DNA from: Arctopsyche grandis
Lineage: Eukaryota; Arthropoda; Insecta; Trichoptera; Hydropsychidae
Length of the DNA stretch: 64,000 nt
Assembly (NCBI RefSeq): GCF_051622035.1
Contig: NC_135358.1
Coordinates: forward strand, 22,510,501-22,574,500
Reading direction: 5' to 3'
Part shown: in pieces, positions 16,391-29,000 of the stretch
How positions within the stretch are numbered: the first letter of the stretch is position 1
How the letters are laid out: each line of letters opens with the position of its first letter
Made by a program: the position numbers and the translations under genes
The notes under the pieces: generated by a model
Told to the model about the DNA's origin: nothing
Databases searched by the model: none
The model's input: the letters and a program-made list of their open reading frames with translations, nothing else

Positions 16391-17888
16391 TTTTGAATAT
16401 GATTGACCACTGAATTTGTTTGTATTGTTTTGTCAGAAAAAAGTGTTAATGTAAATGTTTGCTTAAAAAATGCCATTAATTCAAAATGAAGTGATATTTT
16501 GTCATATATTTAAACAAACCAATGATAAATATCAGGAAAAAAACTATTATTACCTAAATAGTATGTATGTCAAATTAGAATTTGTTATGTAGGTTAAAAT
16601 TTTATATTGAAAGTGAGAATTTTTATTATTGATTGATTGATTAATTACATTAATTATTAGAATTATGGTTAAATATTTGGGACACCAGTTTTCACTGTGC
16701 GTACATTTGTACATGCGCGTACTCAGCTTTACTTATTATATTATCTATAATTTAAATTTTGTAGTCTGTTTGAATACGCATGATAAATATATCCGCGATT
16801 CTCAATTAGGTTTTTTAATTGATTATTCTTTTATTATATTGCTTGTATTTATATATACATAGATAATTGATTCATCATAACGTACCTTAATAGAATCTTA
16901 GAACAGTCTCAATAAACAATTCGGTAAGTACGTTTAAAATCGAAAAATTATTATAATCAACATCATCCTATATACATACAATATATTGCAATATTAAGTT
17001 TATGATAACGTACCTTGTGAACAGCCATATGTCTAAAGCCAGTACTAAAATTAAATGTAGCAAACGTATAGGTGATTTTTATTATCTATGCATAAACTTT
17101 TTTATTTAAAATATTTTCTCATATAAAACGTCAATTTATTCAATTTATTAGCACTAGTGCCTTTGTCCACAACCATGCTTTTATATAAAATATGTTAAAT
17201 ACCTTTAGTTAGCATTGTTTGTGGTTCTTTTTATTATAACGACAGAATGGTGAGAAGTGCCTGGAAATACTATGATTGTGTTTGAAATCGAAAAAAATAT
17301 ATTAGGTAAGCAGACATTTATATTCATCGAATTCAACTGGAATTTCTTTGATAAAGAAATTCTTTAAGCCCTTTCATTTAAAGGCTTTTTTATATGATCT
17401 GTTCCGTTTAATTAAATTTCATGTTAATAAGATTATATGTATTATATACTTCACGTTTATTTGAATTGCGGATATATTTATTCAATTGTCGAACGAGCAG
17501 TTAAAAATAATATGAATTTTTAAACAGATTCAGAATCACAATAAAGCCATTTTGAGAATTGTTTAGTCTGTTTTTTTTTTTTGTTTTGGTTTTTTGTTAC
17601 TCTATATTTCAACAAAACATAATGGTTGTCAGATTCGTGCTATTCACATGTATTTTTCAAACTACATATTTTCAATTTGAAGAAAGTCTTATTCAAATCT
17701 AGATAGTTAATGAAGGTTATTGCAGATATATAAACACATTGCTGTCCATATTCGAAATACACTTAAAGCATGTGTATTTTTACGGTAAATGAACGTTATT
17801 TGATAAATGTGAATGGATTCTATATATTTATATCTCTAAATATATCGTCTCAATCTATTTGGAACAAATTTTATTCAATAAATGTATA

Positions 17889-17930
17889 TAAATGTACCAT
17901 TATACATACATATGTATAATGGTACATTTA
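17889..17930. repeat. perfect 42-bp palindrome
   Basis: The arms are TAAATGTACCATTATACATA and its exact inverse, 20 bp each, separated by only CA. Such a perfect short-spacer palindrome could form a cruciform or hairpin. It may be a tiny MITE remnant or a palindromic expansion of the CATATGTATG words common here. Confidence 0.7.
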
Positions 17931-18514
17931 TCAGTGAACGTTGAAATTTACTTAATTCCGAATATAACAATATTTGCATATAATTTCACAATAGTTGCTT
18001 TTTACGCATTCAAATTCTGTATTATAGAAATAATATAATGTTTAAATTACATAGAACCTAACCTCGTTTCTGTCCATTTTTTATTGTATGTAAATTTGCA
18101 AATTAAAAGGTATGTAACGCTATAATTAAATTGAAATATCACATTTTGTCAAATATTTTTTTAAAATTAGATTTTATCATTTTATTGAAATGTTTATACA
18201 CTGTTTCTTCTGTGCATTAATAATATAGAAGTTGATTTATTGAAAAAAATAAAAATATTTTTTGATAGTCAGCAAAATGAAGAATAAGTGTAAGAACATC
18301 ATCTCATGTAATGCTTTAGTTCTGAGAAGAGAAATGGCTGTAAAGTTTTAATATCTGTAAATCGAAAGTTGTATACTAACTTACCACCATATTCATTTTA
18401 TATTTATATTTATACATTATTAATAAATAATTTCACGCAATATTGTAATGTGCACTATTTAATTACACTTACCTTTTCAATTTTACTGCTGAAATAATTC
18501 GAATAGCCAATTTA

Positions 18515-18629
18515 TAGTAGAATCTCCTTACACATATACATGTTTAAGTATGTAAAGCGTATAGAGCTTTACGCTTATACAGACGAATCAAAAAATAAAA
18601 CATGAATATACCAAGTGGAGATTTTACTA
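18515..18629. mobile_element. 115-bp MITE with TA duplication (Tc1/mariner type)
   Basis: The left end is TAGTAGAATCTCC and the right end inverted is TAGTAAAATCTCC; both sides are flanked by TA. The interior contains a second short palindrome AAAGCGTATAGAGCTTTACGC. The size, TA target and imperfect inverted ends suggest a miniature Tc1/mariner or pogo-like element. It has no coding capacity. Confidence 0.5.
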
Positions 18630-21426
18630 TAGTGAAAAGTATTTTTAATGTAATTTAGCGTATTAATATTTAGAAAGCATGTGACGCCTGCATTGTAATG
18701 TTAATGCTGCAAATTTGACACAAATATTATATCAAATCTCAGCCCAACCCATAAAATGTATGCAAATTCATAAAAGATAATTATTCCCAAATTTCAAAGA
18801 ACTCGTAGCACATATAGCGATCGATAAGTGATTTTTAAAAATATTTTGAATTCGAACAATTTGCCATGTAAACACTGTACACATAACACATGCCAAAACG
18901 CATTTTGAATATTTTTAAAAATTCATTCAATATAATAAAATTTGTTTATATACGAAAATATGCACTAATGCTATTTTATATTATTTTTAATTAATTTTTG
19001 TACCTATCTAATAAAAATAAAATCTTCGGTATTGATAAGCTGACATCCTTCTACTAATGTCACCGTGTTTATGCAGAACTGGTAGGATTTAAAATTTTTT
19101 TTTTTTTTTTTAATTTTAGTCATATGAATAGTTAAATTATATTTGTAGTAAATTATTTTATTTTAAGTTAAATTAATACAAATTAAAACTTTAGTAATTT
19201 TCAAATTAGTGTAATTTAAGTTTAAATACTACGTAACTCACTCTTATATTTATGCATGAATAGTATTTTATTTTATTGTTTGTTTCTTTAATTTATTAAT
19301 TATTATTATAATAATACGTAGACATCACAAAGTATTTCGTGAGATTTTATACAAATACAAACATAAATTTTTAAGGTATATATTTATATACATACATATA
19401 TTAATAATTTATTGAATCTGCTTGCTATATATATTAACGATTTCACATTTTAAATCACACTCATGCTGCACGATTAAATTTATTTTACAAAACAAAAATA
19501 ACAGTACTAAAATCATTAATACTCATTAGCTAATTGCTTCAATTTTATCTAGTAGTTTTTTATTAAATGTAGTGTTAAAATTGAGTAGATTTTAACTCAT
19601 TTCAGAAATATCACTCATCATTTGCTATTTGTAATCGAATCATTCACATCATTGCTGAACCAATCCTTTTATATTTGAATTAATATGTATATCCTCTTAC
19701 AGAACCAAAAAAAAATAATTAAAATATATTATAAAACAAAAAAAATTCCTAAATCCTACTTCTCATGTACGATTAATAAATTGGAACAAAAAATATACCA
19801 CCTCATACCATGTCCTCTCACTTATTTGTGACGTCAAAGGTTTGATCATGTGTGTTCTGTGTATTGTCTCTTTTCTCATTGTACATGTGTCTCAAATATT
19901 AACAAACAAGCAGTTGTCACAGTCTATTTTGTAAAATTAGTATTAAGAGATACTTTTCACAGACATAAACGCGAACACTACACTTATTGTCAGGGTTGTC
20001 GACTGACTCAGATTTGCCGGGAATCCCTATTCATTTGTGCATTTGTATTTTTTCAATAAATTATATATTTCATAAGATAATATTTCCATTCTCGAAACTT
20101 TTCTTATTATCTTACATATTTTAATCAAAATGCTGTTTTTCCCTGTTCTTCCAAATTCTTATATATTATTTAATGAGTTATGGTAAACCCACAAAGCAAT
20201 CTAAGCAGTGGACAACCCGATATGTCGCTAAATGCGATAAATGATAAAGATCAATCGTTACATATTTATATTTAACGATTGAGAAACCAATTACAGGAGC
20301 AAATTTATGATTCCCAAATGAACAACTGAAATTGGAATTCTTCAACAAAACGATTGATTAGCAAAATTGAATAAAAAATATTAGTAATGGAATTGCAAGA
20401 ACACTACAAAACATATTTGTCATCACCCAAACTCTTCCATTGACATTTTTAAATAGATTTTATTACAATAAGAAACATGTGTGTACTAATTACTGACACA
20501 TCAGTGATGCAATGCCAGATACTAACGACACTTCAAGAGTGCAGCATACTACATATTTGAGTTTGGAGTAATTTTAATTTTGTAATCATTATATTTTGAT
20601 TGAAATAAATTTTTGACATGTTGTCCAATGATCTATTTTTTGATCATCAAACGTTGTGACATTAGAAAGTTACTTAAATGCCTGCAGTGAGATATATTAT
20701 TAGGTATATTTCAACAGCAGTCGGCATAGCATACGCCTTTCTAGTGTAAATATTTTCGCCTGGAACTACACTAAGTCTTTTCTAGATCTACATATTTAAG
20801 AATTTCGGACGTTTACAATTCAAATAGAAGATTCAACCTGAAAAATTAGTATTTAATGATTTAAAATCTTTGTATCGAAGTTAAATTTTTCTAAAAATTA
20901 AGGTACATATTTCCTTTCATTACTTATGCACTATAACTACATAATATAAAATTTGGCCATTATAACAAAAAGCGTCAGAGGTAATAACAATATTGGGTCG
21001 CAACTTATAGTTTAGTGAATCCCATTCTACGAATACTTATTAGCGTAAGTCAAATACATGTATGTATTTATATACATTACTATCTGTATGTACGATAATT
21101 TGAGTATGTGTCTGTGAATGAGTGTGTGCGTGTGTGTGCGTACAATGCATAATAATGAAAAAATGGTCAATTTACTAATAAATAAACAAAAAATTGAAAA
21201 AAAGTATGAATAATTTTAATAGTTTTCCAACTTGTATCATTCCATCGTTCATTTATTATAATTTTGATTTAATGATTATATTGTATTTAAAATATACCTA
21301 CATACATAATGGTAATTTTGTAGAAAGATAAAACATATTTACAAATTGTATACCATCCATCTTATTTTAAATTCGACAAAATTTTTTGCTATTTAACAAA
21401 AACAAAATTAATTAAAGAAATTGCAG

Positions 21427-21507
21427 TATGTCTAATTTTGATAATGGTGAATATAAAGGTTTTAATGTGATAGATCGAGGAACTGCCAAGTTTTATCGAG
21501 CAGCCAG
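21427..21507 (+). CDS. orphan internal exon candidate
   Basis: An 81-base open segment lies between a good acceptor (AAAGAAATTGCAG) and a good donor (GCCAG|GTAAGA). In the phase T|ATG it reads MSNFDNGEYKGFNVIDRG followed by TAKFYRAAR, with no stop, and its composition is less AT-biased than its flanks. The length is a multiple of three. I do not recognise the peptide. If real, it belongs to a plus-strand gene whose other exons are not visible. It could also be a start exon, since the ATG directly follows the acceptor. Confidence 0.35.
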
Positions 21508-22556
21508 GTAAGACTACGTTGACAAAGCTTATTATTTCATCAATAAAGCTTTTGTATTTTAGATATTTGAAAAATTTTTCATAAAAAGAATTGAATAAAT
21601 TCGCTTGTACGCTTTACGCAGAAGCTTATACATAGTGTATACATTGACATATTATATTATATATGCACCTGGTAAAGTGGCTTCGTACGTACATAATAAA
21701 TCCTTGTACTCCGAGGGCGACTTTGCAAGTCGTACAAAGCGTAAAAGTGAAAATAAAATAAGTGGAACAATAAAAAATAATTTAAAAACTATGTCTTGCT
21801 TGTAAACGAGTTGAAATTTTATATTTTAATAATTCAATGAGGTTTTCTTTTTATGCGTAATGTACATAACTACATACATAGATACGTATGTGTATGTATT
21901 TGAAAATTTTAACTGTGAATTTGATTTGAAAGTATTTTAAATAGAATTTGAAGAATATTTAGTATATTTAGATTGGAGATTTTTTAATGGAAGAGTTTTG
22001 AAAAAGAAGATTGTACATAAAAACGTCGAGTTTTTTCAAGCTCTAGTGTGGCAGAATAATAGGGGTAATTTACATAAAAAATTACACAAAAAAAAAACTG
22101 TTTTAAAAAGCAAAACTTGATTTATTGAAGTTTCACAAAGTTTGAAAGCTCCTGTGATACGCTTAAGTATTTTTAATACGGAAGACAAAAAATATTCGAT
22201 TTAGATTTTTCAATAAAATGTTGTTAATTTTCTTTTGTTTTTATTTCATTTTACACAAATCAAATTTTCCCTTTTAATAATAGACTAGTGTCTATATAGT
22301 CATAATAACGAGTTTGTAACCAAAACATTAATGTAATTGCCTTAATATTTAAATGCATATAATATAAAACTTGACTATTTACTTACGAATGAAACCGATG
22401 AATAAATGGATGAATAATCAAAGTTTAAATTGAAAAATATATATACGGCTTGGCAAGAAATAAACAGAAAAAAATGTTAACTGATACGCTATGCCGTCGC
22501 AATTTTTTTCTATTATATTTACCATACATAATATATATTTATATTCATATATATAA

Positions 22557-22731
22557 TATGTGCCCATAATTATGAAAGTGGTCTAAGTCAAGAAAAAAAA
22601 ATTACATATTAAAATAATACCGATATTAAACGATAAAATCGACTTGAAAAAAAAAATTTTTTTCAAGTCGAAAAAAATTTCAAGTTCAAAAAAATCTTGA
22701 CTTAGACCACTTTCATAATTATGGGCACATA
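22557..22731. mobile_element. foldback MITE, TA-flanked
   Basis: The left arm TATGTGCCCATAATTATGAA continues for about 45 bp and returns inverted at 22687-22731. A second, inner inverted repeat (CGACTTGAAAAAAAAAATTT) sits at the centre. The ends abut TA on both sides, fitting a Tc1/mariner-type target. It has no coding capacity. The right end runs straight into the microsatellite. Confidence 0.6.
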
Positions 22732-22734
22732 TAT

Positions 22735-22900
<166 letters not shown>

Positions 22901-25900
22901 TTTTTTTAATGTTATACTTTTAATGTTAATATATTTATTTGTACAATAGAGAATGTTAATCGAAATAATACATTCACTATCATAATGCAATTTTATTTTA
23001 TTCCAACATTACCCAATTGAATCCCTGATTTTATCCTTTTTCTTCTGGTGAATTTATATATATATGCAATAGTAATAGCATATTTAATAATTTATCATAC
23101 GACGAAAATGAAATATTTATGTCCAATAACTATGTATGCATGTCTTCATGTGTAAATAAAAGCTTTCAAGAAAACAGTAGGGGCGAAAAGAGTTGGAGTC
23201 AATTATTATAAAGAAAACAGTAATTATTGCATTATAATTTATTAAAACAAAAATAAAAAATATATAAACCAATATAATACTTTGACATAAAAAAGCAACT
23301 AATTTAAGCTAAATTAATAGCACGACAAGTTTGGTTTTCATATGTTATATTCTCACTATAAACTACACCATTGCACAAATATTTGTTCTTCCTAAATGCA
23401 TAAGTATGTCTTAATCCTAATTACTAACAATATATTTATATAAAAAAATGAGATCTCTAAAATACATATTATGAAACAAAAAATCAGTTCGATTATTGTG
23501 TTTGGAATGACTTGTAAAAATAAAATCACAACTTTTTATTTAGAAATACTGACATTCATAATTTTATTTGTTCGAACGAAAGCATGATTATTAAAATATT
23601 TATTTTTTGGAATGAGGGTTACTGTTCGGTAATATATTAAAAATATTATTCAAATGGAATTAACACCGCTCTAGTTTCTACAATCTCTACCGTGTTCTAA
23701 TCCAACAATTAATCATATTTACGTTTTTACGTGTATTTATTATGCACACATTAACAATCCTTACAATTTAACTCATTCTATTGTTAACTAAAAGTTGATA
23801 ATATTTTCATGCTCTTGATAATATAAAGCTTTAGCGTTGTGGCACTGAAAGTTACAAATAAAACTAAATTCAATAATATAATACATAAAAATTTAGTCTA
23901 ATCAATACTATGTACTCATATAAAGCAATGTTAAACAGAAGAAGTCTTAAATGCAAACACCAACATAAAACAGAAAGTACGACACATTTTGTACTGAAAA
24001 TATGGAATTAAACCTTGATTTGCAGCATTAAAGTTTTAATGATTTAACATGGCAACGAGAAGAATCAAATGGTAAGTTAAAAATGTGTACAAGCTTACAA
24101 TTCTTTCAAGCAAGGAAAAATACAATTTATAAATAAAAAATAATATTTCTTTGTAAATTATTACAAAATATAACTTTGATCCGTAATACTTATTGCAGGA
24201 GGAAAAATACTTTGATTATAATAAGGTCTCGTAAAATATTTAATTAGGCATATTTTTCTATTGCAAAAGCTTCAAAGTAGTGCTTCAATATTAAAGATTC
24301 TTAATAATATTTTTAATTAAAATTGTTTCGAGTGTTAATTTAAATATATATAACAACAAATCAGATGAAGTACAAGTTCACAATAAATTATTTATAATAT
24401 AGATTATGACGAGTTCATTGAAGTTAAATGTTATGCAATTTGAAGTAAATTACTTTATTAATTTATAATAATGATGTGTCTTTTTGATGAGCTTCGAATT
24501 CAGAAAAGTTAAACTGAATGCACCCATTGTGTTAAGATTTGTTTACGAAATGTTATACATTTGCTATTTGTGGTAACATTTTTCGAATCAAAATTTTCAT
24601 GATTTTCTATAATAATAAAGAAATATAGAAGAGGCTTGTAAAAATGAAAAATTTGCAAAGTATTTTTTTTCTCCAAATTTCCCATTCATCTTTACACGTT
24701 GTAATTGTAATATGTAGGTACATAAATATATAGACTTTACGGTCACTGCACTTTTATTATTATAATGATGGATAATTTGAACGTAAACCAAGGTAAGAAC
24801 ATGAACAATGGGTGATAATTGTATAATGATATACATATGTAAGACTATGCTAGAAATATCTCAAGATTAACGCCACGTGTACAAAATACACAATATTCTA
24901 AGCTGTACTAAAAGGAATGATTTATTTAAGGCAAAGATGAAAATGCTCATAACCAGCATCACAATCACTTAAACATTAAATATTGTTTGACTGAAAATTT
25001 TTCTATAATGATACATACATTATTTAAATACATACAACATTTACACACTCTTATAAAACATGAAATTATTTCCTACACGTACACAGACACACGACAATAT
25101 AACAATTACATATTATGTATACGCATGAGAATACACTCACACACAAGGTTTCCATTATTTATGAACGCAGGCCAAGGGAATGGGTCTAAGAATGCAGGTC
25201 GGCAAACAATTAATTGAGATTCAATTCAAAGTAGCAAATAGTTTGTAGGCATGTGCATATTTTCAACTTGGTCTTTCAAAAAGGAACAAACCACACATAA
25301 ATTTATATAAACATTCACAAAACATCAAATGCAAAGTGCTTCATAGCAAATACTAATTTCCTTGTGTGTATATGTACATCAATGTATATACATATACATA
25401 CTTAAAGAATACATAGAGTGATCAGTTCAATGAAAAGTTCCACTATTATCAGAAATTCTTAAATAAAGTAATAAATTATAACCTACTTGGGAGTATCATA
25501 ATTTTAAATATGTATATGTAATAAGAATAATTGTAAATTATCACTTGCTCCAAATCAACACTAAAATAAAAAAAAGCCTTGTAAAAATTCGAAATAATAA
25601 CCAACATTAATACATATACATATGTATAATATAATGAGATTGCGTGTATTTTGGAAAATTTCATTTAAACTGATCATCTGTTATACATATGTATGTATAT
25701 GTAAAATGGTCCCCTAAATTTATTTGTTGATCATATACATATGAAAATAAATACGGACTATATTTTTTTTTATTTCGATGATTTTTTTAATTCGGCACAC
25801 TATGAATTTATTTTCAATCAATGAAAAAATTTTTAACTGAGTAAAAAAAATCAGCAATATATTCGAATAGTATCATATATCAATTATCTATACGATAAAT

Positions 25901-26054
25901 AGTCGTTGTGAGGAATTAAGGGTAATAAATAAATATTTTAGGTCAAACAAATTCACAAAAACTACGAAAAGAGGACCGAATGGACGAATGAGCGGTTATC
26001 GCTCAAAGAAAATAATATAAATTCCATGAAAGGTTTATATTGAAATAGTAATTT

Positions 26055-29000
26055 TCATATTGATGAGGTTCTCGTTGAATCGTATCTTCGAACTTTTTCT
26101 GGTATTGACGCATATTCTACGGGTACTAAGCCTTCCAATTCTTCAAGGGTATGAACATAACTCAATTTTCTCGAAAACTTCGAACTGAAACAAACGTGTA
26201 CAAAAGATATGTATAAAAAGTTAATCATAACAATATTAATTATAACATTTTGGTTATGCTACCTAATAAACGGTCTCGTCATCCACATAATCGATTTAAG
26301 CCAAAATGTAGGATGCACAAGATACAAATGTTTTAAGCTCTTTCTTAATCTGAAATATCACACAAAACAAGACATAAATAAAAAATATTAACAAATACAA
26401 AGCTGAATCTCAACAATATATGAGGGTTGCTCTTTAAGTTTCTGGCCTAATAATGAAGAAACAAATATTTATGTATCATCGAAATCGGGAAGTTTGACAT
26501 TTTTAGCATAAACGTTCTCAGAACACTTACAATAATTTATTCTTTTGTTTACGGAGACTTGAAAAAATCATAGCTGTCAAAAATGGAATTAGCATGTGAA
26601 CATTTCTGTGCGATTATTTTTCATAACTTTCGACATGAACTATCAAGGCAAGAGTGTATCGATGAACTTAGTTCTTTATATGGCGATAAAGCACCATTCT
26701 ACAGTACTGTGAAAAACTGGTATAACGAATTCAATCGTGGGCTTAGTTCGCTCCAGGACGAATTTAGTGAAGGTCGTCCAAAATCAGCTGTTACTCCAGA
26801 AAATATTGATGGTGTGCGTGAACTGATAATTCAAGATCGTCATGTGATATACTGAGAGATTCAGGCATCCTTGACCATTGGTATGACACCAATCAATAAG
26901 ATATGGCCGTAAAAAAGATTTGTTCGCGTTGGATCCCGCATAATTTTACAATCGCGCGGAAAGAGGCTCGTGTCGATTGGTGCAAGGAAATGTTGCAAAA
27001 TTACAATCACAATCAAATGCTGTGTATAACATCTGCACAGGTGACGAATCATGGATCTATGCATATGAGCCCGAAACAAATCAGCAGTCCACCGTATGGA
27101 CCTTCCAAGATGAATCAAGCCGACAAAAGTTGTTCGCGCACGAAGCACTTCAAAGCAAATGATCACCTGTTTTTTCGGAAAAACTGGACATTTCGCAACC
27201 GTACCATTGGTGGAACGTAGTACGGTCAATTCTGAATGGTACACAACCATTTGTCTGCCAGAAGTCTTCGGAGAAATAAGGAAAACCAGCCGCCAAAGAC
27301 GAATCATTCTCCATCATGAAAATGCGAGCTCTCACACATCAGCTCAAACAACCGCCTATTTGAGCACTCAACACATCAAATTGATGGGTCATTCACCGTA
27401 CAGCCCTGATTTGACACCCATTGACTTCTTTTTATTCCCGAACATCAAAAATAAATAACGTGATCAACGATTTTCGATGGCCGAAGAAGCGGTTGATGCG
27501 TTCAAAACGCTTATTTTGGAGGTACCTCAATCAGATTGGAGAAAGTGCTTCGAAAATTGGTTCCAACGCATGCAAAATTGTATTAATCTTCATGGAGAAT
27601 ATTTCGAAAAACAATAAAACCAATTTCGATGATAAATATTTGTTTTTTCATTATTAGGCCAGAAACTTAAAGAGCAACCCTCGTATATGTATATTATACA
27701 CATGTACCTTCTATCGATGAGTTGATAACATTTTTTGAGCCAGTGGAATGTAGGCATGCTACGTTTTGAAGCACTACCATGCAAATATACGAGTATATAA
27801 TCATCAGTCACAAGTTGTTCTAATGTTGTCAATACATAACTGCAATCAATTGATTAAAAATTAATATATGTTTTTTTGAAAGTTCAGACCATTGTAGCAT
27901 TATAGGAAATCCTATTGCGCCACAATAGTTAACAAAGAAAATACAAACACTTGTTTTATTTATATTATACTTCATATAATTCTAATAAAAATGAAAATAA
28001 TAACAATATGTAAATAATATAAATGAATAGATGTGATAAATTAAAAATGAAACAGTTCTATCCTAGAGTTAAATTAGGGTTTGTGTCAAAAATTAGACTA
28101 GCATCTAACGCTAGCATCAATGTAAATTAGTATGTGCAGATGTGCAAACATCACCACCAAGGCATGGAGAGTTAATGAGAAACTTGGCACGTTCAACAAC
28201 TCTTTCATGCTGATGCATTCAACAATATTGTTGAAAAAACGAATGCCTCTTGGATACTTGATCTCATGAAATATGGAGAGGCTCATAACGTCCAAGCTTC
28301 AAAAATTGCTTAACCCTTTGAGTGCTAACGTCTTTTCTGTTGAGAGCCCGCCAAGCTGAAAATTCCGGCAATATTTCCAACTAGTATTATTTAGAAATCC
28401 AATTGAAAGCAGGTATAAAAATTGTAAGTAATCCAAACAAACCCCAGATAACTACTGCCGAGGATTTCGTATTTCTGGTTCATGGACTTGTTGGCAAAAC
28501 GCTGATCGGCGTTGGTCAGCATTCAAAGGGTTAATGTTCTTACTACACAATAAAAAATAAATAGAACATTAAAATACATACAGAAAGAGATTATCCATAA
28601 CATAGTTGTAGTCAACACGTGAGCTGTCTGGTAAATAACAAGCACTGAAGACTACTATAGCATCCCGACGTCCAGACAATGCATAACCACCATGGGATAA
28701 AACGCGTTTATATGGTTCTATTACCTAAAATTTAGATAAATATATGTAATATTTAAAACATCTTAAAAATAACTACTGCATCTTAATTCAATTATAGAGT
28801 GTAATTTGCCATTTAACTTACTTTCATATCTATAGTGCGCTTTTCACCTGATGGCAGAGTAACTTTAAGCCAACGCCTAGTGTCTTGTCTTTCTTCACTC
28901 AATGAATATTCAGGTATCTTTTCAGGAGTGGCATTATCTTCGTCGTTATTCAGCAGCTTATTTCTAAAATATTGTTTACCGTATTCAATATAGATGATAA

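Larger units (their letters stand above)
14244..21426. other. long AT-rich intergenic region with small repeats
   Basis: No gene was recognised. Visible structure: three tandem copies of a 24-bp unit (CCACATAATATAAAACATGA) at about 16318-16390; the 42-bp palindrome at 17889-17930; a TA-flanked MITE at 18515-18629; and a 10-bp-arm hairpin TCAATCGTTA/TAACGATTGA at 20251-20282. There are also many CATACATATGTATG simple-sequence patches. No tRNA or other RNA gene could be supported. Confidence 0.4.

Noticed and set aside
24024-24070. Acceptor/donor pair enclosing a short ATG frame (MATRRIK)
   Set aside because: All three frames have stops before the ATG and the coding part is only seven codons; too weak to list as an exon.
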